DNA of 64,000 nucleotides from Streptomyces sp. WAC05374 (GCF_004353505.1 NZ_SMNQ01000027.1:1-64000); one strand, 5' to 3'. Positions 1 through 8,559 are shown, counted from the first letter of the stretch. The notes: generated by a model not told the origin, from the sequence alone. Numbers and translations: made by a program.

Positions 1-476
1 CCCCTCCCGGCGCTTTTCCGGGCGGGCGCGGGGGGGGCCGGGGTGGGCAGGGCCGGGGGCTTGGGGGGCGCGGCGGGGGTGGCCATGGGCGGCGTGGCGC
101 GGGTGGGCGCGGGCGGGGCCGCCGGTGACGGCGGCGCGGCCGGGGCCTCGCGCACGGGCCGCAGCCGGGCCGTGCTCTCGGCGCTCTCAGCGCTTTCGGC
201 CCCGGGCTCCCGGCGGGTGCCGGCGGGCCGGGGGGCGGGCGACGAGGCGCCTGGCCCCGGAACCTCGGGGGCCGGGGCGGCGGGCCTGGGGACTGCGGGC
301 TCCGGCCGGGTGTCCTGCGCGGGGGCCGGGACCCGTGTGCCGGACTTCGGGGCCGGGGCGGGGGTCGTGGGAGCCGGGCCGGGGGCGGTGTTGACGGCCG
401 GCGGTATCGCGGGGGGCGGCGGGGTGCGGGCGGTGTCCGGGACGCGGGAGGAAGGGTGTCGTGCCTCGGTGCTCAT
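1..476 (-). CDS. Pro/Ala-rich protein, N-terminal part (cut by window edge)
   Basis: An open frame starts at an ATG at 476 and runs off the left edge. A GAGGGGG ribosome site lies about five bases upstream of the start, and third codon positions are almost all G or C, so it looks genuinely coding. The first ~158 residues are a low-complexity stretch dominated by Pro, Ala, Thr and Gly, with scattered Arg and Glu. There is no signal peptide, membrane segment or known motif in the visible part. Such tails often precede a folded domain in Streptomyces proteins, but that domain is outside the window, so no function is proposed. Confidence 0.6.
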   Translation of the reverse strand, partial: MSTEARHPSSRVPDTARTPPPPAIPPAVNTAPGPAPTTPAPAPKSGTRVPAPAQDTRPEPAVPRPAAPAPEVPGPGASSPAPRPAGTRREPGAESAESAESTARLRPVREAPAAPPSPAAPPAPTRATPPMATPAAPPKPPALPTPAPPAPARKSAGR

Positions 477-648
477 CCGCCCCCCTCGGTGTCGTCCGGA
501 TCGCCTTGCGGGGCAGGCCCGTTCGTCAGCGCGTGCGGGTAACTCTACGGGCTGCGGACACCGGGACGGGAACGAGGCCGCAGGTCGGGGCGGATCTGAC
601 CGGAACATCCCCCTACCCCCGGGTAGACAGGTCTGGCAGGCTCTGGCC

Positions 649-1851
649 ATGACTCCGCGTGCCGCTGACCGGGCCCGGTACGACCGGGCCACCGCCCACC
701 TCGACGCGCCCGTCGCCGTCGTCGACCTGGAGGCGTTCGACGCGAACGCCGACGACCTGGTCCGCCGCGCCGGCGGGAAGCCGGTACGGGTGGCGAGCAA
801 GTCCGTACGCTGCCGGGCGCTGCTGGAGCGGGTGCTGGCGCGGGACGGGTTCGCGGGGATCATGTCGTACACCCTCGACGAGTCGCTGTGGCTGGCGCGC
901 GCCGGGTTCGAGGACGTCCTGCTGGCGTACCCCTCGGCCGACCGGGCCGGTTTCGGGGAGCTGGCGCGGGACGCCAAGCTCGCGGGCGCGGTGACCGTGA
1001 TGGTCGACGACCCGGCGCAGCTCGACCTGATCGACCGGGCCCGGGACGGCGGCACGGAGGAGGTCCGGGTCTGCCTGGAGCTCGATACGTCGCTGCACCT
1101 GCTGGGCGGCCGGGTACGGGTCGGGGCCCGGCGTTCGCCGCTGCGGACCCCGGCGCAGGTGGCGGAGGTGGCACGGTCGGTGGTGCGGCGGCCGGGGTTC
1201 CGGCTCGTCGGGCTGATGGCGTACGAGGGCCATGTCGCCGGGGTCGGTGACGCGATCGCGGGGCGGCCGGTGCGGTCGCGGGCGGTGCGGTTGATGCAGG
1301 CGGCGGCCCGCCGGGAGCTGGCGGCGCGGCGGGCGGCCGTGGTGGCGGCGGTGCGGGCGGTGGCACCCGGCCTGGAGTTCGTCAACGGGGGCGGGACGGG
1401 CAGCGTCCAGCACACGGCCGCCGAGGACGCGGTCACCGAGATAGCGGCCGGGTCGGGGCTGTTCGTCCCGCGGCTGTTCGACAACTACACGTCGTTCACG
1501 GGCCGTCCGGCGGCGCTGTTCGCGCAGCCCGTGGTCCGGCGGCCGGGTGTGGGCGTGGTGACCGTGCTGGGCGGCGGCTACCCGGCGTCGGGTGCGGCGG
1601 GCCGGGACCGGCTGCCGGTCCCGTACCTGCCGGAGGGCCTGCGCTACGACCCGCAGGAGGGCGCCGGCGAGGTGCAGACCCCGCTGCTGGGTTCCCCCGC
1701 CGACGACCTGCTGATCGGGGACAAGGTGTGGTTCCGGCACGCGAAGGCGGGTGAGCTGTGCGAGCGGTTCGACGCGCTGCACCTGATCGAGGGTGACCGG
1801 GTCACGGCGACCGTACCGACGTACCGGGGCGAGGGCCGCACGTTCCTGTAG
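649..1851 (+). CDS. amino acid deaminase/aldolase (D-threonine aldolase / alanine racemase N-terminal fold)
   Basis: A 400-residue PLP-dependent enzyme of the fold-type III family shared by alanine racemase and D-threonine aldolase. Near residues 20-55 it reads VAVVDLEAFDANADDLVRRA followed by RVASKSVRC; the Lys of ASKS is the expected PLP Schiff-base lysine. A glycine-rich phosphate-binding stretch (NGGGTGS) follows at about residue 245. The C-terminal half, with VTVLGGGYPA and a GDKVWFRHAKAGE segment, resembles the D-serine dehydratase-like domain. The ATG at 649 begins the conserved region; the frame is open far upstream but that part has poor coding character. The substrate is unknown. 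A small inverted repeat, CTACCC-CC-GGGTAG, lies at 613-626. Confidence 0.8.
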   Translation: MTPRAADRARYDRATAHLDAPVAVVDLEAFDANADDLVRRAGGKPVRVASKSVRCRALLERVLARDGFAGIMSYTLDESLWLARAGFEDVLLAYPSADRAGFGELARDAKLAGAVTVMVDDPAQLDLIDRARDGGTEEVRVCLELDTSLHLLGGRVRVGARRSPLRTPAQVAEVARSVVRRPGFRLVGLMAYEGHVAGVGDAIAGRPVRSRAVRLMQAAARRELAARRAAVVAAVRAVAPGLEFVNGGGTGSVQHTAAEDAVTEIAAGSGLFVPRLFDNYTSFTGRPAALFAQPVVRRPGVGVVTVLGGGYPASGAAGRDRLPVPYLPEGLRYDPQEGAGEVQTPLLGSPADDLLIGDKVWFRHAKAGELCERFDALHLIEGDRVTATVPTYRGEGRTFL

Positions 1852-1865
1852 GGGCCCTCCGGCCG

Positions 1866-2789
1866 TCACGGCCCGATGGTGCTGCCCACTCCCCCGCCGG
1901 TCGAGCTGCCGATGGGCCGGATGCCCTTCGTGATCTCGTCCATGACGGACGGCGGCGGCGCGCCGGGCCCGGCGGAGAGGACGAACCGCACGATGACCGG
2001 CGACTCGCTGCCCAGGGAGGACGGGAAGACGAGGGACTGGACGTAGCCGCCGGGGCCCTGGTTGGTGGTGACCCGCCAGCGGACCAGGTGCCCGGTGCGT
2101 CCGGCGACGACGGCGGGCCGGTCGGCGACCACGGTGTGGGAGCGGATGCCGCCGTGGGGCCGGACGCCGAGGGCGTCCTCCTCGAAGGCGCTGTCGGCGG
2201 CCTTTCCGATGTCCTTCCGGGCGATGGCCTTCGGGTCGCTGTCGCCGGTCGCCGTGGCGGTGAGCGAGACGACCGAGCCGTGCTCGCAGGAGCGGCTGGG
2301 CGCGGCCGGGCACGGGTCGGCGGCGACCGTCGACACGGTCGGGAGGTCGCCGCTGGTGAACTCCGGGTTCTCCCAGCCTTCGAGGATGGGGAGGGTGATG
2401 CCGTTGAGCTGGTCGGTGACGACCGTGGGGTCCTCCTCGCCGGGCGACGGGGACGCGGGCGGGGAGCTCGCGGGCGCGGGGCCGGCGGCCGGGGGCGCGG
2501 ACGTGTGCCCGGTGGCAGCGGGGGGCTCGTCGCCGGAGTCCAGGGCGACCACCGCCGTGGCGGCCACGGCCACGGCCGCGACGACCGCCGCCGCGACGGC
2601 GATCGGCCGGCCGGACCGCCTCGCCGGAGGCGGGGCGGCGACGACCGTCGCGGGGGAGGCGAACCGGGTGTGCCCGGTCCAGGCGGTGCCGTCCCACCAG
2701 TGCTCGACGGCGGGGTTGCCCGGAGCGGGGTACCAGCCTGCGGGTCCCCCCGCGCCGCCGGGCGCGGAGGGAGGGGGCGTCATGCTCAT
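1866..2789 (-). CDS. DUF2510 domain membrane-anchored protein
   Basis: A 307-residue protein. Residues ~15-45 form a DUF2510 module, recognised by GWYPAPG...WWDGTAWTGHTR, a short Trp-rich domain common in actinobacterial membrane proteins. A single hydrophobic segment follows (~residues 62-86), then a Pro/Ala/Ser linker and a ~180-residue soluble part with PEFTSGDLP and a conserved-looking C-terminal beta-rich region. The topology suggests a short cytoplasmic N-terminus and an extracellular domain. It starts nine bases after the stop of the phosphatase gene upstream, so the two are probably one transcript. The function is unknown. Confidence 0.75.
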   Translation of the reverse strand: MSMTPPPSAPGGAGGPAGWYPAPGNPAVEHWWDGTAWTGHTRFASPATVVAAPPPARRSGRPIAVAAAVVAAVAVAATAVVALDSGDEPPAATGHTSAPPAAGPAPASSPPASPSPGEEDPTVVTDQLNGITLPILEGWENPEFTSGDLPTVSTVAADPCPAAPSRSCEHGSVVSLTATATGDSDPKAIARKDIGKAADSAFEEDALGVRPHGGIRSHTVVADRPAVVAGRTGHLVRWRVTTNQGPGGYVQSLVFPSSLGSESPVIVRFVLSAGPGAPPPSVMDEITKGIRPIGSSTGGGVGSTIGP

Positions 2790-2798
2790 GCGGCCACT

Positions 2799-4076
2799 CT
2801 AGGGGGCGTGCACGGTGTCCCACTGGTCCGGTACGACGCTGCCGTCGCCCCGCAGCACGGGGCCGCGGCTGCCGTCGGCGGCGGTGTGACCGGAGGTGGC
2901 GCACGGGTACGGGGTGACCTTGCGCGGCTTGGGCTGGAGGAACATGGGGTTGACGATCCAGCGGCCGTCGGCGTTGTCGTACGCCCGGCACATCACCTCG
3001 TCCTTGTTGCGGTTGACGACCAGGCGCAGGGCGGTCGCGTCGCGCAGGAAGGAGACGTCGGTGTCGGAGTCGCCGGCGGCGAACACCTGCCTGCGGTGGG
3101 CGGGCTGGACCTGTTCGGCCGCCGGGCCGCGTACGCCGAGGATCTCCCGGTTGATCCAGCAGCGTTTGCCGTCGATGTACGTGATCATCGTGTCCTCGCC
3201 GTCGCGGACGGTGCCGCAGCCCTGGAGCCGGGCGGTGAGGCGGCCTCCTCGCGTCACGTTGCGGATGCCGATGGCGCGGGAGGGCGTGACGCCGACGCCC
3301 TTGGCCCAGACGTCGACGACCGGTTCGGGCGAGGCGGAGACGATCCACACGTCGAACCCGGCCTTGTGGAGCGTGGCGATGAGGTCGCGCTGCTGGTCGT
3401 AGTGGCGTATCCAGCCGGTGGCCGTGCCGCTGCCGACGCGCTGCGCGGCACCGATCGGCGCGGCGAGGTTCTCGCCGCGGGCGGCGGCGGCGAACGCCTC
3501 GGCCTGGCGGGTGGTCCAGCCGTTGAGGAGCTGGGCGAGCCAGGCGTACCGCGGCTCCGTGCGCCGGTGGTCGAACCCGGTGAAGGCCGGCTCGCCGCGG
3601 GTGGTCTCGCCGTCCTCGTACACGCTTCTGATCTCGTCGGCGCAGTCGGTGTCGGTGGCGGTGGGGAGGGTGTGTACGCCGGTGGGGCAGGCGGCGGCGA
3701 GGGAGGTGGCGGCCGCGTCGGTGAGGTGGCGGCTGGTGGTGTGCCAGTCGCCGGCGCGGGGCGGGCGGATGCGGCTGTTGCGGAGGAGCCAGTACATGGT
3801 GGCGTCGCCGACGTCGTTCTTGATGACGGTGTTGTCCCAGTCGAAGACGGCCAGGGGCCGTGCGCCGTCCGTACGGTTGCCTCCGCACCGGCCGTGACGG
3901 TCGATCAGTTCCTGGAGGCGGGCCCCGTTGTCGCCGTGCCAGCCGTCGGTGGCGGTGAGCACCGGGCAGCGCGGGGCGTCGGCCCGCGCGGTCGCCGAGG
4001 CGGCGGTGAGGCCGGTGACGGTCAGGGTGAGGGCGGCCGCGGCGGCGGCCCAGCGGCGTATGTCTGTCACGTACAC
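2799..4076 (-). CDS. secreted HAD-family phosphatase, phosphorylcholine/phosphoethanolamine phosphatase-like
   Basis: A 425-residue HAD hydrolase with an N-terminal signal peptide (RR...hydrophobic core to about residue 32). HAD motif I is DWDNT at residues 79-83; motif II is the SAS of WIVSASPEP; motif IV is GDSDTDVSFL. The DxDNT form and overall layout resemble the Pseudomonas phosphorylcholine phosphatase (PchP) family, which in that group also cleaves phosphoethanolamine. It would act outside the membrane and release choline or ethanolamine plus phosphate. The GTG at 4076 is taken as start; a GTG two codons downstream is also possible. The gene follows an ethanolamine-type cluster on the same strand but is separated from it by a strong terminator. 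The substrate is inferred, not shown. Confidence 0.7.
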   Translation of the reverse strand: MYVTDIRRWAAAAAALTLTVTGLTAASATARADAPRCPVLTATDGWHGDNGARLQELIDRHGRCGGNRTDGARPLAVFDWDNTVIKNDVGDATMYWLLRNSRIRPPRAGDWHTTSRHLTDAAATSLAAACPTGVHTLPTATDTDCADEIRSVYEDGETTRGEPAFTGFDHRRTEPRYAWLAQLLNGWTTRQAEAFAAAARGENLAAPIGAAQRVGSGTATGWIRHYDQQRDLIATLHKAGFDVWIVSASPEPVVDVWAKGVGVTPSRAIGIRNVTRGGRLTARLQGCGTVRDGEDTMITYIDGKRCWINREILGVRGPAAEQVQPAHRRQVFAAGDSDTDVSFLRDATALRLVVNRNKDEVMCRAYDNADGRWIVNPMFLQPKPRKVTPYPCATSGHTAADGSRGPVLRGDGSVVPDQWDTVHAP

Positions 4077-4093
4077 GCTCCTGGTCTACGCAG

Positions 4094-4125
4094 GACAGCC
4101 GGGCGTCGTGCGACGCCCGGCTGTC
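4094..4125 (-). terminator. perfect 15-bp hairpin after the glnA4-type operon
   Basis: GACAGCCGGGCGTCG at 4094-4108 pairs perfectly with 4111-4125 around two bases. It lies 32 bases past the stop of the SDR gene and just before the phosphatase start region, so it should end the upstream operon. Confidence 0.8.
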
Positions 4126-4156
4126 GGGAGGGTGGATGCGGGGTGAACGGCGGGGG

Positions 4157-4939
4157 CTACAGGGGGGTGACGTACGCGCCGGAGATGCCGCCGTCGACGA
4201 GGAAGTCGGTGGCGTTGATGAACGAGGAGTCGTCGCTGGCCAGGAACGCGACGGCGGCGGCGATCTCCTCGGCCTCGGCGAAGCGGCCGGCCGGGATGTG
4301 GACCAGGCGGCGGGCGGCGCGCTCGGGGTCCTTGGCGAACAGTTCCTGGAGGAGCGGGGTGTTCACCGGCCCGGGGCACAGGGCGTTGACGCGGATGCCC
4401 TCGCGGGCGAACTGCACGCCCAGTTCGCGGGACATGGCGAGGACGCCGCCCTTGGAGGCGGTGTACGAGATCTGGCTGGTGGCGGCGCCCATGATGGCCA
4501 CGAAGGAGGCCGTGTTGATGATGGAGCCCCTGCCCTGGCGCTGCATGTAGGGGATGGCGGCCTTGCAGCACAGGTAGACGGAGGTGAGGTTGACTTCCTG
4601 GACGCGCTTCCAGGCCTCCAGGCCGGTGGTGAGGATGGAGTCGTCGTCGGGCGGCGAGATGCCCGCGTTGTTGAAGGCGATGTCCACGCTGCCGTAGGTG
4701 TCGTACGCGGTCTTGAAGAGCGCCTCGACCTGCTCGGCGTCCGTGACGTCGACGCGGACGAAGGTGCCGCCGACCTCGTCGGCCGCCGCCTTGCCGGCCA
4801 TCTCGTCGATGTCGCCGCAGACGACGTGCGCGCCCTCGGAGGCGAGGCGGCGGGCGGTGGCGAGGCCGATGCCGCTGCCGGCGCCGGTGATGACGGCGGT
4901 ACGGCCCACGAGGCGGCGGCACACAGGGGTTTCGGTCAT
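4157..4939 (-). CDS. SDR-family oxidoreductase (3-oxoacyl-ACP reductase-like / alcohol dehydrogenase)
   Basis: A 260-residue classical short-chain dehydrogenase. The cofactor motif TGAGSGIG is at 18-25, NNAG at 90-93, and the catalytic Ser145, Tyr159 and Lys163 (YTASK) are all present; CPGPVNTP follows at ~188. Asp at the end of beta-2 (CGDID) suggests NAD(H) preference. It is the last gene of a tight three-gene unit with the aldehyde dehydrogenase (5-base gap) and the glutamine-synthetase-like ligase. In that context it could oxidise the hydroxyl of gamma-glutamylethanolamide to the aldehyde; that role is inference from gene order. The family alone gives no substrate. Confidence 0.85.
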   Translation of the reverse strand: MTETPVCRRLVGRTAVITGAGSGIGLATARRLASEGAHVVCGDIDEMAGKAAADEVGGTFVRVDVTDAEQVEALFKTAYDTYGSVDIAFNNAGISPPDDDSILTTGLEAWKRVQEVNLTSVYLCCKAAIPYMQRQGRGSIINTASFVAIMGAATSQISYTASKGGVLAMSRELGVQFAREGIRVNALCPGPVNTPLLQELFAKDPERAARRLVHIPAGRFAEAEEIAAAVAFLASDDSSFINATDFLVDGGISGAYVTPL

Positions 4940-4944
4940 GGTGG

Positions 4945-6309
4945 TCAGGCCTCCGTGCTGATGAAGACGTTCTTGGTTTCGGTGAAGGCGGTGAGGGCGT
5001 CGGGGCCGAGTTCGCGGCCGAGGCCGGACTGCTTGTAGCCGCCGAACGGGGTCCAGTAGCGGACGCTGGAGTGGGAGTTGACGGAGAGGTTCCCGGCCCG
5101 GACGGCGCCGGAGACGCGCAGGGCTCGGCCGACGTCACGGGTCCAGATGGAGCCGGACAGACCGTACTCGGTGGCGTTGGCGAGGCGTACGGCGTCCTCC
5201 TCGTCGTCGAAGGGCAGGACGACGGCGACGGGGCCGAAGACCTCCTCGACGGCGGCGGGCGCGTCGGGCGGGAGGCCGGTGAGGACGGTGGGCGGGAACC
5301 AGAAGCCGGGGCCCTCGGGGGCCTTGCCTCGGATGCCGGCGGCGTCCTCGGGGACGTACGAGCGGACCCGTTCGAGCTGTACCCGGGAGATCAGCGGGCC
5401 CATCTGCGTCTTCTCGTCGGACGGGTCGCCGACGACGATCTCCTCGATGGCGGGGGTGAGGAGTTCCAGGAACCGGTCGTAGGCGCCGCGCTGGACGAGG
5501 ATGCGGGTGCGGGCGCAGCAGTCCTGGCCGGCGTTGTCCAGGAAGGACAGGGGGGCGGCGGCCGCCGCGGCCTCGATGTCGGCGTCGGCGAAGACGATGT
5601 TGGGGCTCTTGCCGCCGAGTTCGAGCGTCACGCGCTTCACGCGGTCGGCGCAGGTGGCCATGATGCGCTTGCCGACGCGGGTGGAGCCGGTGAAGACGAT
5701 CTTCGCGACTCCGGGGTGCTCGACGAGGGCGTTGCCGGCGACCGCGCCCTCGCCCGGCAGGACCTGGAACAGCCCTTCGGGGAGTCCGGCCTCCAGAGCG
5801 AGTCCGGCGAGCCGGAGGGCGGTGAGCGGGGTCGTCTCGGCGGGCTTGAGGATGACCGCGTTGCCGGCCGCGAGGGCGGGGGCGGTGCCCCACGCGGCGA
5901 TCGGCATGGGGAAGTTCCATGGGGCGATCACGCCGATGACGCCGAGCGGTTCCAGGAGGGTGACGTCCAGGCCGCCGGGTACGGGGATCTGGCGGCCGTT
6001 GAGGCGTTCGACTCCCCCGGCCGCGTAGTCGAGCAGGTCGCGGACGTTGCCGGCCTCCCAGCGGGCGTTGCCGAGGGTGTGGCCGGCCTCGCGGACCTCC
6101 AGCCGGGCCAGTTCCTCGACGTGCTCGTCGACGACGGTGGCGAAGCGGCGCAGCAGGCGGGCGCGGTCGGCGGGTGCGGCGGCCGCCCAGCCGCGCTGGG
6201 CCTCGGCGGCACGGGTGACGGCGGCGTCGACGTCGGCGGGGGTGGCGGCCGGGACGGTCGCGACGACCTCTTCGGTGGCCGGGTTGAGTACGAGGTGCTC
6301 GGTGGTCAA
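4945..6309 (-). CDS. aldehyde dehydrogenase (NAD-dependent)
   Basis: A 454-residue aldehyde dehydrogenase, slightly shorter than the usual ~480. It shows the Rossmann-region PWNFP and LKPAE (Lys155), the FTGST motif at ~206-210, the general-base Glu230 in LELGGKSP, and the catalytic Cys264 in GQDC. A PFGGYKQSGLGRE segment lies near the C-terminus. It starts 10 bases after the stop of the glutamine-synthetase-like gene and ends 5 bases before the SDR gene, so all three are co-transcribed. The predicted role is oxidation of the gamma-glutamylated aldehyde made from ethanolamine to gamma-glutamylglycine; this is inferred from its partners. Confidence 0.88.
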   Translation of the reverse strand: MTTEHLVLNPATEEVVATVPAATPADVDAAVTRAAEAQRGWAAAAPADRARLLRRFATVVDEHVEELARLEVREAGHTLGNARWEAGNVRDLLDYAAGGVERLNGRQIPVPGGLDVTLLEPLGVIGVIAPWNFPMPIAAWGTAPALAAGNAVILKPAETTPLTALRLAGLALEAGLPEGLFQVLPGEGAVAGNALVEHPGVAKIVFTGSTRVGKRIMATCADRVKRVTLELGGKSPNIVFADADIEAAAAAAPLSFLDNAGQDCCARTRILVQRGAYDRFLELLTPAIEEIVVGDPSDEKTQMGPLISRVQLERVRSYVPEDAAGIRGKAPEGPGFWFPPTVLTGLPPDAPAAVEEVFGPVAVVLPFDDEEDAVRLANATEYGLSGSIWTRDVGRALRVSGAVRAGNLSVNSHSSVRYWTPFGGYKQSGLGRELGPDALTAFTETKNVFISTEA

Positions 6310-6319
6310 GACAGGGGCC

Positions 6320-7684
6320 TCACATGCGTTCGAAGGAGCGGCGCAGCTCCCAGTCGGTCACCGCGGCGTCGAACGCTTCGAGCTCGACGCGCGCCATGTT
6401 GCGGTAGTGGGCGACGACCTCGTCCCCGAAGGCGGCCTTGGCGATGGGGCTGGTCTCCCACAGCTCGGCGGCCTCGCGCAGGGTGGTGGGGACGTGGGCG
6501 TAGTCGGCGGTGTACGCGTTGCCGTCGCACGGCTCGGGGAGCTCCAGCTCCTGTTCGATGCCGTACAGGCCGGCCGCGATCAGGCCCGCGACGGCGAGGT
6601 ACGGGTTGACGTCGCCGCCGGGGAGGCGGTTCTCGAAGCGCATCGAGCGGCCGTGGCCGACGACCCGCAGGGAGCAGGTGCGGTTGTCGTAGCCCCAGGC
6701 GACGGCGGTCGGTGCGAAGGAGCCGGGCTGGAAGCGCTTGTAGGAGTTGATGTTGGGCGCGTAGAGGAGGGAGAAGTCGCGGAGGGCGGCGAGCTGTCCG
6801 GCGAGGAAGTGCCGCATGACCGGCGACATGCCGCCCGGCCCGTCCCCCGCCATGACGTTGCGGCCGTCGGCGTCCTGCAGCGACAGGTGGATGTGACAGG
6901 AGTTGCCCTCGCGCTCGTTGTACTTCGCCATGAAGGTGAGCGAGACGCCCTCCTGGGAGGCGATCTCCTTGGCGCCGGTCTTGTAGATGGCGTGCTGGTC
7001 GCAGGTGACCAGGGCCTCGTCGTACTTGAACGCGATCTCGTGCTGGCCGGGGTTGCACTCGCCCTTGGCGGACTCGACGGTCAGCCCGGCGGCGGCCATC
7101 TCGTTGCGGATGCGGCGCAGGAGCGGCTCGATGCGGCCGGTGCCGAGGATCGAATAGTCGATGTTGTACTGGTTGGCCGGGGTCAGGTCGCGGTAGTCCG
7201 CGTTCCAGGCCTGTTCGTAGGTGTCCTTGAAGACGATGAACTCGAGCTCGGTGCCGACGTGGGCGGTGTAGCCGTGCGCGGCGAGCCGCTCGAGCTGGCG
7301 GCGCAGGATCTGGCGCGGCGCGGCGACGACGGGTGAGCCGTCGTTCCAGGTCAGGTCGGCGACGAGCATGGCCGTGCCCTCGTTCCAGGGGACGCGGCGC
7401 AGGGTCGACAGGTCGGGGCGCATGGCGAAGTCGCCGTAGCCCTTGGCCCACGAGGACATGTCGTAGCCGTCGACGGTGTTGAGCTCCACGTCGACGGCGA
7501 GGAGGTAGTTGCAGCCCTCCGTGCCGTGCTCCAGTACCTCGTCGAGGAAGAACGGTGCGGCGAACCGCTTGCCCTGGAGCCGCCCTTGCATATCGGGGAA
7601 GGCCAGGACCACTGTGTCGATCTCACCGCTCGCGACGAGGGCACGCAGCTCCTCGACACCGAGCGGGGGTTTGCGGTCTGCCAC
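6320..7684 (-). CDS. glnA4: glutamine synthetase-like gamma-glutamylethanolamide synthetase (GlnA4 type)
   Basis: A 454-residue class-I glutamine synthetase-fold ligase. The metal/glutamate motifs are present (HVGTELEFIVF, ESAKGECNPGQHEI, GNSCHIHLSL, NRLPGGDVNPYLA). The tyrosine adenylylation motif of true GlnA near the C-terminus is missing, as in the amine-ligating paralogues. The GTG at 7684 is chosen because GGAGGAG sits just upstream. It resembles S. coelicolor GlnA4, which ligates ethanolamine to glutamate with ATP. The flanking genes (ethanolamine permease, gamma-glutamyl hydrolase, aldehyde dehydrogenase) fit that role better than nitrogen assimilation. It is divergent from the FadR-type regulator, the likely repressor. 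Confidence 0.8.
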   Translation of the reverse strand: MADRKPPLGVEELRALVASGEIDTVVLAFPDMQGRLQGKRFAAPFFLDEVLEHGTEGCNYLLAVDVELNTVDGYDMSSWAKGYGDFAMRPDLSTLRRVPWNEGTAMLVADLTWNDGSPVVAAPRQILRRQLERLAAHGYTAHVGTELEFIVFKDTYEQAWNADYRDLTPANQYNIDYSILGTGRIEPLLRRIRNEMAAAGLTVESAKGECNPGQHEIAFKYDEALVTCDQHAIYKTGAKEIASQEGVSLTFMAKYNEREGNSCHIHLSLQDADGRNVMAGDGPGGMSPVMRHFLAGQLAALRDFSLLYAPNINSYKRFQPGSFAPTAVAWGYDNRTCSLRVVGHGRSMRFENRLPGGDVNPYLAVAGLIAAGLYGIEQELELPEPCDGNAYTADYAHVPTTLREAAELWETSPIAKAAFGDEVVAHYRNMARVELEAFDAAVTDWELRRSFERM

Positions 7685-7718
7685 GGGATTGCTCCTCCTT
7701 CGGTCAGCCGGAAGCCAT

Positions 7719-7738
7719 AAGGTATTGCGGAAGACCAT
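7719..7738. promoter_or_regulatory. possible operator between glnA4 and the FadR-type regulator
   Basis: In the 78-base divergent gap, AAGGT and ACCAT form an imperfect inverted repeat with a 10-base spacer. Short GGT/ACC-ended repeats are usual for FadR-family regulators. Evidence is weak and by eye only. Confidence 0.25.
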
Positions 7739-7762
7739 TGCTTGGGAAGGGGAAACCGCGAG

Positions 7763-8509
7763 GTGGCGAAGAAGAGCCCGGGACGTGAGCCCGGGGACCG
7801 GCTGGCGCCCGTGCTGCGCCCCGTGCGGGCGGGCAACGGCTTCGAGGAGGCGCTGGAGCAGATCCTCCAGGTCGTCCGGCTCGGCCTGGTGCCCGGCGGC
7901 GAGCGGCTGCCGGCGGAGCGGGAGCTGGCGGACCGGATGGGCATCAGCCGCGTGACGCTGCGCGAGGTGCTCAAGGTGCTCCAGGAGCAGGGCCTGGTGG
8001 AGAGCCGGCGCGGCCGCTACGGCGGAACGTTTGTGCTGCACCGGGACCGCACGGCCGGTGACAGCGGCGAGGAGGAGCTGCGGCGCCGGATCGCGTCCGT
8101 GGACGTGGAGGACACGCTGCGCTTCCGCGAGGTCCTGGAGGTGGGCGCGGCGGGGCTGTGCGCGGCGCACGGGCTGTCCGAGGAGGGTGCCGAGCGGCTG
8201 CGCGCGGCGCTGCGGGCGACGCACGACGCACCGCTGGAGGACTACCGCCGCCACGACACGCTGCTGCACCTGACGCTGGCGGAACTGTCCGGCTCCCCCA
8301 CGCTGACCGCGCAGTACGCGGCGGTGCGGGCGTCGGTGAACGACCTGCTGGACTGCATCCCCCTGCTCGTACGCAACCTGGAGCACTCGCAGCACCAGCA
8401 CACCGCGCTGGTGGAGGCGGTTCTCGAGGGGGACGCGGACGCGGCGCGCGAGGTGATGCGGGAGCACTGCGCGGGGACGGCGGCGCTGCTGCGCGGCTTC
8501 CTGACGTAG
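7763..8509 (+). CDS. FadR-family (GntR) transcriptional regulator, probable ethanolamine-pathway repressor
   Basis: A 248-residue regulator. The winged-helix DNA-binding domain spans about residues 25-95 (ERLPAERELADRMGISRVTLREVLKVLQEQGLVESRRGRYGGTFV, given here as the N-terminal third), followed by an all-helical FCD ligand domain with the DTLLHLTLAELSGSP metal/ligand segment. The GTG at 7763 is preferred over a TTG at 7742 because GAAGGGG lies ten bases upstream. It is divergent from the glnA4-type operon and just upstream of the permease. In S. coelicolor, as I recall, the equivalent gene encodes EpuRII, a repressor of glnA4 relieved by ethanolamine; that assignment is from context. Confidence 0.82.
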   Translation: MAKKSPGREPGDRLAPVLRPVRAGNGFEEALEQILQVVRLGLVPGGERLPAERELADRMGISRVTLREVLKVLQEQGLVESRRGRYGGTFVLHRDRTAGDSGEEELRRRIASVDVEDTLRFREVLEVGAAGLCAAHGLSEEGAERLRAALRATHDAPLEDYRRHDTLLHLTLAELSGSPTLTAQYAAVRASVNDLLDCIPLLVRNLEHSQHQHTALVEAVLEGDADAAREVMREHCAGTAALLRGFLT

Positions 8510-8527
8510 CGCGGCCGGGCCGGCGGC

Positions 8528-8543
8528 GTAACCCGAAAGTAAC
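8528..8543 (+). promoter_or_regulatory. possible GlnR-type box upstream of the ethanolamine permease
   Basis: GTAAC-N6-GTAAC is a direct repeat with the 11-base period used by the nitrogen regulator GlnR (gTnAc-n6-GaAAc). The second half deviates at one position. It lies about 85 bases before the permease start. A nitrogen-source transporter is a plausible GlnR target. Confidence 0.4.
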
Positions 8544-8559
8544 GCAAGGGCCTTGCGTT
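8541..8559. promoter_or_regulatory. 19-base perfect palindrome, probable operator
   Basis: AACGCAAGGGCCTTGCGTT is a perfect 9-base inverted repeat around a single G. It overlaps the last bases of the GlnR-like repeat and lies 69 bases upstream of the permease start. The one-base centre favours a protein-binding site over a hairpin terminator for the preceding gene. The adjacent FadR-type regulator is the natural candidate. Confidence 0.55.

Noticed and set aside
613-3888. A very long open frame on the minus strand opposite the aldolase and through the DUF2510/HAD genes
   Set aside because: Arg/Pro/His-rich shadow produced by GC bias; the aldolase, DUF2510 and HAD frames have recognisable domains.
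7740-7760. GlnR box beside glnA4 (GAAAC at 7752)
   Set aside because: The partner half at the required distance is CTTGG, not GTNAC.
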